Shown here: positions 34,187 through 46,871 of the stretch, in pieces
Position numbering within the stretch: the first letter of the stretch is position 1
How the letters are laid out: each line of letters begins with the position of its first letter
Source: Paraconiothyrium sp. Pb-2020
Lineage: Eukaryota > Ascomycota > Dothideomycetes > Pleosporales > Didymosphaeriaceae
NCBI GenBank assembly: GCA_022419385.1
Contig: JAJUBI010000004.1
Location: 4,445,286 to 4,509,285, forward strand
Direction: 5' to 3'
DNA: 64,000 nucleotides
Notes under the pieces: generated by a model
What the model was told of the DNA's origin: nothing
The model's input: only the letters and a program-made list of their open reading frames with translations
Databases searched by the model: none
Made by a program: the position numbers and the translations under genes

Positions 34187-35500
34187 ATGCGCACCTCGCG
34201 CATAGCCCGAGACACGTCCAAAATCCTCGCCGCGACGACTCGTAATCGTCCATTACGTCGAACGCGCGCTGCCACTAATACTCTAAACGCGGTCGAGGCT
34301 GGTGGTGTCGCAAAGAACGGTGCCCGCGAGTCAGAATCAGCTGTTTTCGATGGAGCCGCGCACTCCGACTCGGATTTAAGTTCTGTGCCGGACGATGTCG
34401 TATCGGATAGCGGAGAAGCGATTGCGAGCCGGAAGAGGAAGAGAGGACAACCTCCAATTGTCGCTGTGAAGCGGGAGGTCAAGGAGGTTGGCATAACGAC
34501 TATCGCGGCACCAAAAAGGGAAAGCAAACCCAAGAAGGCGCGACGAGTGCCTGCAAAGAAGGTCTCTGGGAAGGATGGTACGGGCACTGTTCTCTAAGTA
34601 CTCCACATGCGCTGATGGTGTATATCAGGCACCGTCAAAATCGAACCTCCACCCAATTGGGAAGAGATATACTCCTTGACTAGGGAAATGCGCAATGAGA
34701 ATGTCGCTCCTGTAGATACAATGGGTTGTGAAAGCCTCGCAGACCGCACTTCCTCACCCAGAGATCAGCGATTCCAGACCCTCATCTCTTTGATGCTGTC
34801 GAGCCAGACAAAGGATACAGTGACAGCTGTGGCCATAAAAGGTATGCAGGAGCGGATGCCGGGAGGATTCAATCTAGAATCAGTACTCGCCCTCGAACCG
34901 CCGGCACTCAATGCTTTCATCAATAAGGTGGGCTTTCACAACCTCAAGACCAAATATATAAAGCAAGCAGCAGAATTATTGAGGGACAAGTGGAACTCGG
35001 ATATTCCCGACACCATCGAGGGATTGACCTCGCTCCCGGGCGTAGGTCCGAAGATGGCATATCTATGCATGAGTGCTGCATGGGGAAGAGACGAAGGCAT
35101 TGGCGTTGATGTTCACGTACACAGAATCACCAACCTCTGGGGCTGGCACAAGACGACAAAGCCTGAGGATACCAGAGCGGCCCTAGAATCGTGGCTACCA
35201 AAGGAAAAGTGGCATGATATCAACAACCTGCTCGTCGGATTCGGACAGACGATCTGCCTTCCGGTTGGGAGAAAATGCGGTGACTGTAAGCTTGCTGGTC
35301 GCGGTCTGTGCCCCTCTGCAGTCGTTGGCAAGAAGACCAAGGTCAAGGAAGAGAAGATTGTTGTCAAGACCGAGGGAGATGACGCCAACGCAACAGTGAG
35401 TGAGACTACAGTGGTGACTAAGCAGGAGGACATCAAAGCCGAGGAGATGGGAGAGGGTAGTATAGCGGATATCGAGGATATTGGACGGAATGTGCGGTAG
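34187..35500 (+). CDS. nth1: endonuclease III homologue (DNA glycosylase/AP lyase)
   Basis: Removes oxidised pyrimidines and cuts the abasic site in base-excision repair, in nucleus and mitochondria. Exons 34187-34577 and 34629-35500, giving 420 residues; 51-nt phase-1 intron. The basic N-terminal 130 residues can serve for targeting and include 'RKRKRG'. The glycosylase core starts near residue 150; the helix-hairpin-helix 'LPGVGPKMAYL' contains the catalytic Lys, and 'GVDVHVHRI' the catalytic Asp. The iron-sulphur loop reads C-x6-C-x2-C-x7-C ('CLPVGRKCGDC' plus 'GLC'), with the last spacing two longer than in bacteria. A Lys/Glu-rich tail of about 80 residues follows. I chose 34187 as the first ATG before the basic leader. 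Confidence 0.93.
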
Positions 35501-36354
35501 ACAATCAGTGATGACCGGCATTGCTGCCACAGCCCATCCTCTTTGAAGCCCAGGTCTGGCGCTGTATGGCACTGAAAACTGCCCTTACCCAGAAGGTGAC
35601 ATCTACATTCTTACAAGTTCCGAGGAGCACACGCCGAGCAGTCTTCTAAGCAAGCTTCAAACTTGCACTGCATGATAAGCTCTGATCGAGCTATGTGTCC
35701 CACGGTTCAGAGACAAGGGGCCGTCCGTAGCACTACGACTCTATGCCCTCAAACCGTAGGTAATCTTCGCATCGGTTTTACGCTGTCAGTTGCCGAACGT
35801 ATCCGGCTGGCGCTATACGCTGAACCCCTAGGTACCCTTTTTCGCGTCAGTGTGAAAAATTGGACTGTAGAGTTTCGGGCTTCATTCTTAATCCCAGTAT
35901 TGTAGAGGGAGTTACGCTAAGCTCGGGCACCTTACACCCTACATGCAAACATTGCACGATTGATACACGAGGTACGGTCTAGCGCCTAGTTGTTCAACCT
36001 CTAGTGAGTGTGTATGCTTGCCTTCCAAAATTGTTTGCAGACTTCTGTGCTGCACGCGGTCCTATGGGTGCTCTTTCCCGCTTTGCGACTCCCCGCTCAG
36101 TTTCCATACACACACACAGCCTCCACTTCCGCCAACACGCTCCTATTCGCTACTGTTTAAGAATCCACTGCCTCGTCAAATCCTCGAGCTTGGCGCACCG
36201 CGGGCTCTCCTGCCGCACTTCCTGATATAAACCTCCCGCTTGGGCCCGTACGTCAGTCTCTAGGCCCAAGCGCAGATACAGAACAGGCAACCACAGTCAA
36301 CACCCCAAATAAAGCGCCGACAGACGAACAGGACCTCGCTCTCCGCTCTCACTC
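35501..36354. other. intergenic, no gene seen
   Basis: 3' flank of endonuclease III and promoter/leader of the next gene. The part near 36080-36350 is pyrimidine-rich, as in fungal 5' leaders. Confidence 0.55.
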
Positions 36355-38345
36355 ATGCCGCCGCCACTTCGATTCCTCAACCCCCAACAACAAGCACATC
36401 GGGCGGGCGCGTAAGTTGGCCCCTCCCCCAAAGCTTGATGCCCGAGGGATCGGATTCAGCTTGCGTGGTTTCTATCTTCGCCGATACTGACATGCATCTC
36501 TAGAATGGACGCCGAATGTGCAACCGACAATGTCTGGGCCGGCGCTGGTCATCCTCCGTCGGATGACAACATCCCCTCCCAAGCTTCACCTCCGCATCAC
36601 CGCCTTATTGAGCCTGCTGCTGAGGTTATCGAGAAGACAGCGCAGGGCGAGGCCGTGACCGATGATGACCACCAAGTCGAGAAGAAGTCGAACATTGGCT
36701 CGAAGATCTGCAAAGGACGCAAAATAGTAGCGGTGAAAGCCTGGCGCGCGCGGTACACACTGCTTGTCATCTTTGGCTACGCTTGCTGGATGATCCTTAC
36801 TCTGCTCATGATCGACGCCGCAGCCGTTGGTGTGCGCGGTGTCCTTATGTCAACACATGCAACGACAACGTACCGAATTGAGGGCATCAGATCTCAGCAG
36901 TCCTTTCTGCTAGACAAGTGCATGGATCTCCAAGAGGTTCACCTTCAGAAGCGGCCGTTTGACACGCATCTCAAATGTCTCACCCGTGCCGCGAACATAG
37001 CTCAAGATCATTACGCCAACCTACCATATTACTCATCCCCGGTAGTTGTCGATTGTACGACCATGTGGGCACAGTCAGAATGCGATAGAATTATATTCAC
37101 GCCAGTGCCTATCCCACGTACTGGCTGGCATTTCCTCTGGGAAAATTTCTCTAACCATGCGGGGGCGGCTTTCTATCGTTGCAAAGACATGGTCGACGGT
37201 TTGTTCAAGGCCAACAGCCGGCGCTTAAAGGGGCGCTCGAGGAGCACAAAGACCGACCTCCGCTCGCTCCCATCAGGCTATCACTTAACTTGCAACGATG
37301 TCGAATCCTATTGCCGCCTATTCTTCGAGCCGCCAATGAGCTTGACGGCAATAAATAACATTGACGAGGTTAAACTGATGCGGAGGCAACGCAAGATTCA
37401 CCAGATCATCGAAGCATGCCACCAGGTAAATGCTTGGATTGCGGCATGTAGAGAGCTGATCCCATGGTTGAACCTTCTTGTGCTTGTGCTCACCATAATC
37501 GCCTTTGAGTAAGTGGCAAAATGTTTCTCTTTTGCCAGTGTTGACCAAGGAATAACAGTGCCGTCATGCTCATAGAAGATATCCCGTCTAAGGCAGGAAC
37601 CTCTTGGACAATAATTGGAAGCTTCGCTACTTACCTTCTGTCGGAGGTCTTGTTCATGTGGATGTATTCCAGGCATCTACAAATGACCCATGAACAATAT
37701 CGCTCCGGCACCACAACGGCAGCTACCTACGCCATACACTTTGGGGTAATCTTCTTGTGCTATGCGGAGCTTCGCACTGTCTGGTGGACACGATCATCCT
37801 CCATCCATCGTCTTCTGTGGGCCTTCCGGGAGGTTCGCACAATCTATTTCGAGACGTTGGAAGAAAGCATTCGGAAGATCGAAATGGAATTCAACGGCAT
37901 ATCCAAACTCCGTAGGGACGGAAGCAATGCTGACAAGTCGCATGGAGAAATAATTCTCGATGAGAACGCTGTGGCTGAGGAAGACCGAGCTGACGATCCA
38001 TTCACTTCGGCCGTCTTCCACATCTCTCCAGAATCTTCTCTACATGAGGATGTTGAACGCATGCGCGAATATCTGCACCGAAAGCAAGCCACACTAAAGA
38101 TGAAGCCCAAGTCACTCCGTCCGCACGGGGTCACGCTTAGGGAATCCGCTGACAACGCCCTCCCACCAAGCCCAAACAGCGATTCGGGATGGACAGTCGT
38201 CACCTCTTCGGAAGATAAGCACGTCGTGCTTCCGACAATGGACGATCCGCATGTCGACGACGAATCCGCTGGTATACCAACTCCAGCTATCAGCTCTGAT
38301 GAAGAGGAGCAGACGATCGAGGATGGTGCAGCGGACAGTGTTTAG
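36355..38345 (+). CDS. four-helix membrane protein of unknown function
   Basis: Not recognised. Exons 36355-36410, 36504-37508 and 37559-38345, giving 615 residues. The first exon is inferred: its ATG, GTAAGT donor and TCTAG acceptor join in phase 2 to the frame that also has an ATG at 36505, so a 596-residue form is possible. Hydrophobic segments: 'YTLLVIFGYACWMILTLLMI', then LIPWLNLLVLVLTIIAF, SWTIIGSFATYLLSEVLF and ATYAIHFGVIFLCYA. A Cys-containing loop of about 200 residues between helices 1 and 2 is probably extracytoplasmic and disulfide-bonded. The C-terminal 180 residues are acidic, with a coiled-coil-like helix after the last segment. Confidence 0.75.
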
Positions 38346-38682
38346 AAGTCGACGACGATGTGTAAGTGCAGCAGTATATAAGGGGGTGAACGCGAAGAGA
38401 TTATGCTTTCCCGTTGTGTCAACCGAGGTTGCCCTCTTAACCGGGTTTTTTTCTCAGTACGCCGGCATCGATAGAACGGTCAGAGTTATCTGAGACAAGG
38501 GCTTCGAAGCGTGGAGATGTTCCATGCGCGGCGAGCAACAACGGTTTGTTGAACATTCGGCGATGATATAGCGTATATAACTGCGAGCATCCCCGTTTGC
38601 TTATGGCACATTTATGACTGCGCTATCAACCCACCTACTCCCTAAGACCATCTTCTGCAAATTTTGAGCCGATTCCATGTGA
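38346..38682. other. convergent intergenic region
   Basis: Between the 3' ends of the membrane-protein gene and the SnoaL-like gene. No gene seen; probably both 3' UTRs. Confidence 0.6.
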
Positions 38683-39314
38683 TCACTCCCCACTCTCCCT
38701 CGCCCTCTCCGGATTCCTCAACATCTCCTCATTCCACCTCGCATCCTCACTCTCCTTCACAGGAGCCCAACCTAGCTGAATTTGCATAACCTTCTGATCC
38801 CAATCCTTCGTAAAACTCCTCACCTTCCCGTCTTCAATCTCGAAAATAGCTGCTGCCCACCTACTTTCCGTTAGCCCGCTTCTCGACCTTTCCCTTCAAC
38901 TTCCACACTCGCAGAGAGGAACCGGACTCACCACCTCGCCCTCCTCGGCGGCTCGCTCTTCTCAATCCCCTTATACGGCTCCCCACAGTGGCTCCCGCTC
39001 GCCGTGTACCTCAACAGCACGTGCGAGTCCTTCGCCCACGCTTGGTCGAAGCGCTCTATTTTCAGATCGGACACGGATTTCATGACAACCGAGTGCGAGG
39101 CTGCGTAGTCCATTGGGGATTTGCAGCCGGGGAAAGTGGAGGGGGAGTAGAACCAGCTGTCGGCGTGGCAGATGTGTTCGACGGAGGCGGCGCCTGTGTT
39201 TTTTGTGGGCGAGTAGGCGATGGACATGTATTCTTTTGCTGTGCGGATGTTTTCTTCTTCCGCGGGTGTTTGCTTTGTTGACATGATGGTTGGGGGGTAA
39301 TTGGAGTCTGGCAT
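38683..39314 (-). CDS. SnoaL/NTF2-like small protein
   Basis: Exons 39314-38932 and 38860-38683, giving 186 residues; intron 38861-38931 (GTGAGT...AGTAG, phase 2). A second ATG ten codons in (39284) is equally plausible and avoids a Pro/Asn-rich start. The pattern 'ICHADSWFYSPSTFPG', then 'SHVLLRYTASGSHCGE...KG', 'FEIEDGKV' and a final Trp-rich helix is the usual cone-shaped alpha+beta SnoaL/NTF2 layout (about residues 25-165). Such proteins bind or convert small molecules, often polyketides or steroids, or act as detoxification factors. No signal peptide. Substrate unknown. Confidence 0.8.
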
Positions 39315-39737
39315 CGTTGCTGTGTTTTTCTCTTGAACAAGAAGGGGGGAATGGTTCGTAAACGAAGGCTGTTTGGTACTGCTAGAAGGGGATTGTTTTG
39401 GGGTGGGAGGGTTGTTGTAGGCAGTACCGATGAGGTCGCCTCATGATGACATCAACGAAGGGGTTTGATTGGCTGTAGTTCCCTAGCGCATGTACATGAG
39501 GCGAAGATCAATGTATAGGTCACTATCACTCGATCATCTGGAACAAGTGAATGGAGCCTACATGATGTATTGTCAATTAGATTACCAAGGACGGCGATAA
39601 ATATAAACTATGTCCGAAGCTAGCGCCACAGCGCCAATCCACTCGGGATCAGTGGCTAGGTGCCTCTACCAGGTACGTTCACTCCAATCGCCGATTAAAC
39701 AATATCAGTAACCCGTAGAGCTCGAAGCGACCTCGAT
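39315..39737. other. divergent intergenic region
   Basis: 423 bp between the SnoaL-like gene (minus) and the F-box-like gene (plus); holds both promoters. Nothing else seen. Confidence 0.55.
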
Positions 39738-40583
39738 ATGCCAACGAAACGCGAGAGTTGTCGCTTCCTCGATCTGCCTGGTGGTGAGTGCGGCACGAGT
39801 CAGATGGGGTTCCCATGCTAAAAAAAATCGCAAGAACTACGGAACCGAATCTATGATCATGTTCCGGAAGAGAACAAGTTCAGAGTGTTGCGCAAGCCAG
39901 AATCCCAGAAGCCCAAAGACCACATCTTCAACACGAACCTCTGGAGCTCCCCTGGTCTTGCCCTGACGCAAGTCTGTCGCAGCATCCGCTCTGAGTTCCT
40001 GCCTTTATACAGGGCTGCCACACTGGACAATGTGCTGCCGCAAGAAGTCTACGAATACATCGAGACGTTTCTTAGGGTACCTGGCACCAACGACGAGGAA
40101 ATCATCGGCTCTGTTCTTATCGACTTTTCGGCGAACTTCTCTTCATGTCTAGATATCAAAGCCTTATTGCACCTTTTGAGAAGGGCGAGAAACCTCCATG
40201 TCGGCACTTACGACATTATTCAGCCGGAAAGCCTTGGTCGTCCCGGCGACGTGGTGCCAGACATCCAGGATATCCTGACCAGCCTCTATGACATTGTCGA
40301 CCTAGAAGTGTTCTACGGATACGTCGAAAAAGCGATGACCATGCTTGAAATCGAGTGCGACGAGACTAAAGGCGTTGAGATCGTGTTCGAGCTTGGCACT
40401 GATTACTGGGAGAGCTGGATGGGCGTATGGAGTAAGCCTGACCATGACCTCAGCTATGGCATTCCATTGGAGCTAGGAGAAAGGGTTGTGCGGTGGGGAA
40501 GGGGATGTGGGATGGAGCTTGATCGGGCGGCGGGGAGTCATTTGACTGTAAACTTTCGCCGAGGACTGCAGACGAGGGCCTAG
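39738..40583 (+). CDS. F-box-like protein of the Dothideomycete type
   Basis: Exons 39738-39783 and 39835-40583, giving 264 residues; the 51-nt intron (GTGAGT...GCAAG) sits in phase 1 inside the motif and restores 'LDLPGELRNRIYDHV'. This opening matches the degenerate F-box-like start found in many small fungal proteins, followed by 'LALTQVCRSIRSEFLPLYR', also typical. No WD, LRR or other substrate-binding repeat is attached. The C-terminal half is acidic and helical with conserved Trp residues. If the F-box works it would bind Skp1; the shortened motif makes this uncertain. Members of this group are numerous and fast-evolving. Confidence 0.8.
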
Positions 40584-40958
40584 CACTTTGAGGATCGCTC
40601 TATCCGTAAGCCTTTCGACTCGAAGGTGTAAAGCAAGAGCATCGGCCAAACCTCACGTATCAGATGATGAGAATCCAAAGGAAAATGACCCGACAGGGCT
40701 AAAGATAGTATTCCTCGATGGATCCCTACACATGCATCCCTCGCGTTCAGAACCCAATAAATAGCCTAACGACATCGGATATCAGTGCGTACGTCATCGT
40801 AAAACCAGAGTAAAGCCGTGCCCCCACCCAAAATTGCATAGCATGACGAGAAACGACCGACACAAAGGAGCTCGCTGAACGCACCCGAAGATAAAGCCAA
40901 AGCCAAAAAAACACTAGTGATACAAGCCCGCAATGTCCGAATGCGAGGAGGACCAAGC
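40584..40958. other. convergent intergenic region
   Basis: 3' flanks of the F-box-like and LRR genes. The small frames here are antisense shadows. No gene seen. Confidence 0.6.
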
Positions 40959-43900
40959 CTAGTCCTCAATCGCATTCTCATTCTCATGTTCTTTCTCGTT
41001 TCTAATGCTATTCCACCGATCTCCAAACTCAAACGAAGGACTAGCATTCTTCAGCGCCGCGATCTGCGTATCTCGGAACTTGGCGAACTCCTCCGGATTC
41101 TCCTTTTCCATCCTCTTGAGCTCTTCCGCATTCTCCACGATGTCGTTGAACGCTTTCTCCCAGCCGGCGCCCTCTGTCAGATCGCGTATTTGCTCGCCGC
41201 TGTACGTCGCGAAGTGGTTTCGCAGGGCCATGACGTGGGGCGGGAGTCCGAGGTCGTTCATGCTGCCGGAGATGTTGGCTTGCTCGGAATGCGACGAGCT
41301 GGGGCGTGAGGGATTGATGAATTCAGTGCGTATGCGGTGGCCGAGACGGTGGAGACGACCTTCTTCAAGAGTTTGAGCGCGCGAAGCGAGGTTGACATCG
41401 GAGTTGTGGCGCGAACGAAGGGCTTTAGGTTCGTCATCGTCGGAGTCGTGGAAGACGTTCTCGGTGGCGCTTGTTGAGAGAGTAGGGATAGTGGAGAGTG
41501 GTGGCGAAGAGCTGGGGATGGAGCTGGTTGTTGAGGCTGCGTCTGTAGACTGGGACTGGACACGCGTCTCTGGGTATTCGTCTTCGAAGCGTTTGATCAT
41601 ACCCTGCAGCGTCTGATCGAGGAAGATGAGGCGCCCTATGACTGTTAGATTACCGTAACGAAACATTCTTTTAGGAGACTTACGATATGGTATGTCGTTG
41701 CCTGCCTTTGCCTCACGAGCGAGCGCCATCTGCAGCCTTTGTCGGATATTGCGTGCATTTTCCAAGAGATTCTTCGACATGATCTTGGCTCTATGCGATT
41801 GCTCCGAGTCTGTGGGCTGACTGCTCTTGGGCGTTGCTGTACCACTTGCCGTAAGCGACGTTCTGCGTAGGTCTGATTCCTTCTGTCGGAGACAATAGCT
41901 AAGGGCTTTCGCAACGCCAGTACCACCGACGATGTAATCCTCATCGGGTGCTGCATCATCATCTGCCGAAGTCGTACTTTTGTCGTCTGCGTGTCCCACA
42001 AGATGCTGGAGCACGTCAGGTAACACATCATCCCGCGGTGTATTCTGGAGTTCGGGAACACCCTCAATGTTTTGCATATTGCGCAAACAATAAGCGATGA
42101 CCTGTTTGGCTAGCGCCTTGACGACCTCGTTGCTTTCAGGTCCAGGTACATCGACGCCCAGGAACACAATGGTCTGCGATACCTTGGCAGCCAATGTCAG
42201 CGATGCATAGACCGCAGCTGCTTCCTCTTGTTCTTCTTCCGATGTTGCTGCAGCCAAAGCAGAGATCTTGGGGTTTCCTTGGACATCGACATGTGCAATC
42301 ATGGGACACTCTGGGAGGATCTCTGCAATGCCTATCACATCTGCTTGCGACAGAGATACGTCCGTGAGATGTATCCGCTTGAGCTTCTTGAATTGAGGCA
42401 TGTACTTCCGTAGAAGGCAGAGCGACAACGAGTTAGAGAATAGATCACGATTATGGGAGAGATCCAAGAACGTGAAGTTCGGTAGGTTACCCAGGGCCGG
42501 GAACAGGATCCTGAGTGACTCTGGCGTCAGGTCGCAGTCGGCGACACTCAGTGCCCACAACGGACAGTGCTTACTGAAGCACTCAGAGAGTCGTGATATG
42601 GAATCGGTGAGAGTGTTACCACCGAGATCTAGTCCTTGGCACACTCCGGAATTGATGTAGTGAACGATGTGTCCAATGCCATCCTCGTCAATACTGTTAC
42701 CCGCAAGGCCCAGTCGCTGCACACCACTGATAATGGCTCCATCAACGACTTTCCTGATGCTTGACGAAGACAAGCCGCACTCAGAAAGCAGGAGCTCCTC
42801 GAGTTTCGAACCTCCTAATCGTTCCGAGATGGCTTTGGACATGATGTCGGCAACATCTTTAGAGGTAGCCTTCTTATCGCTTGGCGACCCGGGAGCGCCA
42901 TTAGCTATCTGAGAAGCCGGCTGTGATTGGGATGATGGAAATGGTATCATCGATACATCCAAGGCCATGAGCGATTTGCACATGTATATGAAGAGAGCAA
43001 TATGTCTCCAGCCTTCTGAGGTGATCTTGGGGTTGTTCTTGAGGACCAATTTCTTGACGACACCAGAGCGTTCTTCCGCATTTTCGCTTGCTTGCTTAAC
43101 TTCTCCAGAAGAAGATTTTCTCCTCCTACCAGCTTCTGGAACTTTAGCAGCAAGCAAACCGGCGAGTATTACACTTCTCGTCGTTTAGGTCTGCATCGTC
43201 CAGGAACAACTTCTTCACAGGAACCACGGCTAGCCAGTCCGAAAGAGTGACCACGTCGGCAAGCTGTAAGCGAGAACCAGTCAGATCCAAGCAGGTCACC
43301 GTTCCTGGAGCTGAAAGTGCAGCCGCGGAAGGGTTTGACAACTGATCGCTGATCCTCTTCAAAATTGGCGTCTCTCTTAATTGGCAGCATCTACGGTATA
43401 TGCGCAAGGGATCCGTGGTTGGTCGGTCCTGGTGGTTGGGTGCTGATTTGGTAGGAGTTTGTGATGCGCCATCAGCACTGAATTCGTCATCTTCCCTGGT
43501 GATTTCAAGAGGTATCGAACCGTTCTCCTCGGCCTTTCTGCGTTTTTTCTCTTTCCGCTCTTTCCGTTCGGCTTCAGACCTCTTCTTCTTCTCTTTCTTC
43601 CTGCTTGGCTCACCAGCCTCTTCGTTGACTACGGTGCCCTCTGGATTGGGTGCCTGTTCGTTCCCTACCACTTCCTGCGCAGAGCAAACGTTGACTGCAC
43701 CCAGTTTGTCCTTCTGTTCTGCGACCGACTCTGGGTGCTTTAATGCTTCTCCTTCACCCCGCTCTTTGAGCTTCTTGTCCTTGCGCTTCTGTTTCCGCTC
43801 CTCGCTTTCCTCGTCATCCTTGTACTTCGGACCTCCTGCGATTTCGACGTCAACGCAGAATGCAACGCGCCGCAGTTTGTTCTGGTTGAGCTCTGGAACT

Positions 43901-44691
43901 AGGCATCGCGCTCGATTCGGATCGACGTTCATGACCTTCCTAGGACAGACGCCGCCATTGGGTACAGCTTTCCCGGACAAGCCACCAACTTGTGACCCTG
44001 ATGAAAGTCGTCGCAACGCATTTGAGATGAAAGAACCCTTTGGTTGCTGAGGCACATACGGCTCGTACGTAGTATGATTGCCGTTGGCCGCAGCCTGGAT
44101 GCCGTTCAACGTGCCGTTGGCGGTCGGAACCACGCCATCTGCGGCATTTGGATTCGCAGGCGACCCTTGCGCCTGGAATTGGGTCGTCTGCGCGGGCGAG
44201 TTCTGCGAGGAGAATTTAGAGCTGATGCTCGATATCCATGAATTCTTGCGCGAGCTGGTCCTGGATTCCGGGGGCGTGACGCTACCTGGTTGCGGCTTCT
44301 CGGAGTTAGCTCGGCCTAGCAGTGTCGGACGCTTGGTGGGGATCTTCTGTGTTGGCGTCGGTGTCGATGGTGCGGAAGTCGGATTCGAAGGTGCAGGGGA
44401 CGGTGCTGAAGGGTGCTGGACAGCCGGCGCGACGGACTCCGGACTTTCGTGCTCGTTGTGAGTGCCATTCTGCGGGAGGCCGCCGTGGGATGACGTCCTG
44501 GGGCGAGCGTCCTTGGGCAGGCCTGGCGACGAGGGTGCGTACTGACGGTGGTGATGATCTGGAGAGCGCACACTGTCAGCGAGGGACATGTTCTTGATAT
44601 GCGACACCGAAAAGAGTGGAGCCGCCGTCCGTCGCTCACCTCGCGTGGAGTGGTGCAGCCACGATACGTCGACGCCGTGAACGTCCTCCAT
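40959..44691 (-). CDS. large leucine-rich-repeat protein, Mhp1-like
   Basis: Exons about 44691-43175, 43125-41684 and 41635-40959, giving about 1211 residues. Introns: 43126-43174 (GTGTAA...GGTAG) and 41636-41683 (GTAAGT...CATAG with CTAAC branch site, 48 nt and stop-free). Residues about 1-350 are Ser/Pro-rich and disordered; a Lys/Glu-rich stretch ('KKRSEAERKERKEKKRRK') follows near 400. The LRR/ribonuclease-inhibitor-like part covers about 480-860, with repeated 'L-x-L-x-x-N-x-L/I' units such as 'LGLAGNSIDEDG' and 'LDLGGNTLTD'. The C-terminal 250 residues are conserved-looking and acidic. Similar fungal proteins are labelled cell-wall biogenesis protein Mhp1; I am not certain of that match. 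Start is uncertain: no ATG between 44691 and 44781. Confidence 0.8.
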
Positions 44692-45685
44692 AGCAGGCGA
44701 CAGTGAAGGACGAGTGGCGGGCAATACTATCTCTGGCGATATATGAATATAGCCATCGGTCGTCGAGACAGTAGCCGACAAAGTTGGAGCCGTTCGGAGG
44801 AAATGTCAGCGGGGCTCGATGGTAGAGGTTAGCCGAGACGATGGGGGAGTTCCCGGAAGGGGTGTGTTCGCAATGAGTGGTTCAACCAACGTTGAGTCGC
44901 CGCGCTGACTAGACTAGCACAATGCTGAACAATGCAAGACACGGTAGCAGAGATGTCCGCAACGACTCTGGGACAGCGCAGCGCCAGAAGATCTCTCTAT
45001 TCTAGATAGCAGAGTATTGTCACGTACTGCGAGCATCGGACCCTAGTTAAACCCTGGCGATGACGAAAGGCGACAAAAAGGCGGAGCCAAGCACCCAAGG
45101 TCGCCGGCCCCTCGCTGGATCCGCTCCCGGATCAGTGATCACACCAGCGCGAAACATTCGAAAAATGAAGCTGCTGGCTGTCCGAACACCTGCTTTTTCG
45201 GATTCGTCATCCTTGCCACGCAGCACGACGACCTGCTGGTATCTTCCCTTCGCTCACGGTTCCCTGCGTTATTGCCAATCGCCAATCGCAGGCTCACAAA
45301 GTTCGATTATACACACCACGACCAGCGTGACCCACGAAAAGAGTGGCTGAACGTGTAAGAGGCTGCGCCAATACCGCGGTTCATGATCTAGACTGCTGAG
45401 TGGATGCCGTAGTGCGCTCGTGGCGCTGACACCTGCATTGTCAGGTATCCAGGCGTCAAATTATCAGGTCACATGCAAAGCATATTGGCGAGAACTAATT
45501 CACGCAAACGAACAGCATAAGCAACTCATTTGAAAAAGGGTATCGTGAATCATTCATAGTAGCATCTAGTTCATTCAGAAGGCTGCTTAGGTATCCTGGC
45601 AGGTACAGTATCCATATCCCCATGCATCCCCAGACGCCGTTGAACCTGCTTTTGTCATGAAGTGAAGAGAGAAAGGAGCACCAGC
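44692..45685. other. promoter of the LRR gene and 3' flank of RPL5
   Basis: About 1 kb without a secure gene. A plus-strand frame at 45060-45350 looks random. A small extra 5' exon of the LRR gene may be hidden here. Confidence 0.5.
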
Positions 45686-46871
45686 TTAAGCCTTGAGCTG
45701 CTTGATCTTCTCCTGGACGCGCTTCTCCTTCTCGGCCCTGGAGAGCTTGGACGACCTGTACTTGAGGGACTCCTTCTTCCACTCGTCCTTGGACTTCTTG
45801 GGAGCATCGCCCTCCTCCTTCTTCCAGGGGTCCTCGCGGATCTGCTTGTGGGCATCCTGGTACAGCTCCTCAAGACCATCGGCCTCGATGTCGTCATCGA
45901 TGTAGCCGCTGAACTGGGACTTGTAGCGCTCCTCGTCGTCGTCGGCAAGAGTCTCCATGTACTCAGCAACGTGACCGGCGAAGATGTACTTGCGGAGGGT
46001 CTCGGCATCAAGCTCCTTGGACTCGATGTCGTAACCGGGGAAGCGGTTCTCGGAGTGGGGAACGTAGAGACCACCGTCAGAGGCACCCTTCATGGCACCG
46101 AAGACACGGGCACCGGTGGAGGTACGGGTAAGACCGACGTCCAAGAAGACCTTGAAGGGGCGGCGCTCCTCACCGTCAACCTCAGCGGCCTCGGTGAGAG
46201 AGAACTCGCCGTCAGCCTCCTCAACACCCTCGAAAGCCTCGTCGAGCTCGAGCTTCTTCAGGGTGCGGCGGGCGAGCAGAAGACCGGTGGCATAGGCGGC
46301 GGACCAGTTGGTGAGACCGTGCTGGGTCATGTTAGATTACGAATGCGATCTGGCGGACGTTGCTAGCACATACAGTGATACCGTAGGGCTTGAGCTCGTG
46401 GGCGTACGCAGCCATGAAGACCTTGTCACCGCCAATCTCAGAGGTGACGATCTGAGCAACGATGTCGCGGTTGGTGAAGCGGACGACGAGGCGGTACTTG
46501 GGCGCATTGTACTTGTTCTTGGCCTGGGTGGTCAAGCGCTTGCGGGCATAGTAGTCGGTCTTGCCCTCGCGGCGGCGCTTGTACTTGACTTGGTACCGCC
46601 TGGAGAATGTCAGAAATCGCAAAAGAGGGTAAAGAAAACAGATCTTACGAGAAGTACGCCTTGTTCTTGACGAGCTTGGACTAATTCCCAGAGTCAGCAA
46701 TTGACGCTTCAAACCCATTTTCGAAGCAGCTTGCAAAGACCCCCACACACAACGTTGTCGGCGCACACGACCTGCGCAAGCAGAGCGTGGCCGAATCATG
46801 AATAGGAAGGGCGCATGGCAGTTCCGACGGAGCGCCAGCGCGGTTGATCAAGGTTAACTTACGAAAGGCAT
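45686..46871 (-). CDS. RPL5: cytosolic 60S ribosomal protein L5 (uL18)
   Basis: Binds 5S rRNA and forms the central protuberance of the 60S subunit together with L11. Four exons: 46871-46863 (only 9 nt, Met-Pro-Phe), 46680-46649, 46599-46374 and 46321-45686, giving 300 residues, the eukaryotic length. The first intron (46681-46862) is 182 nt, long for this window, as is common in ribosomal-protein genes. Landmarks: 'RYQVKYKRRREGKTDYYARKR', 'RLVVRFTNRDIVAQ', 'YGITHGLTNWSAAYATG' (formed across intron 3) and 'GALKG'-like 'VFGAMKGASDGG'. The C-terminus is Lys-rich. Codon choice is strongly biased to C-ending codons, as expected for high expression. Confidence 0.97.

Noticed and set aside
45662..46366. 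234-codon plus-strand open frame
   Set aside because: Antisense shadow of RPL5 caused by its strong codon bias.
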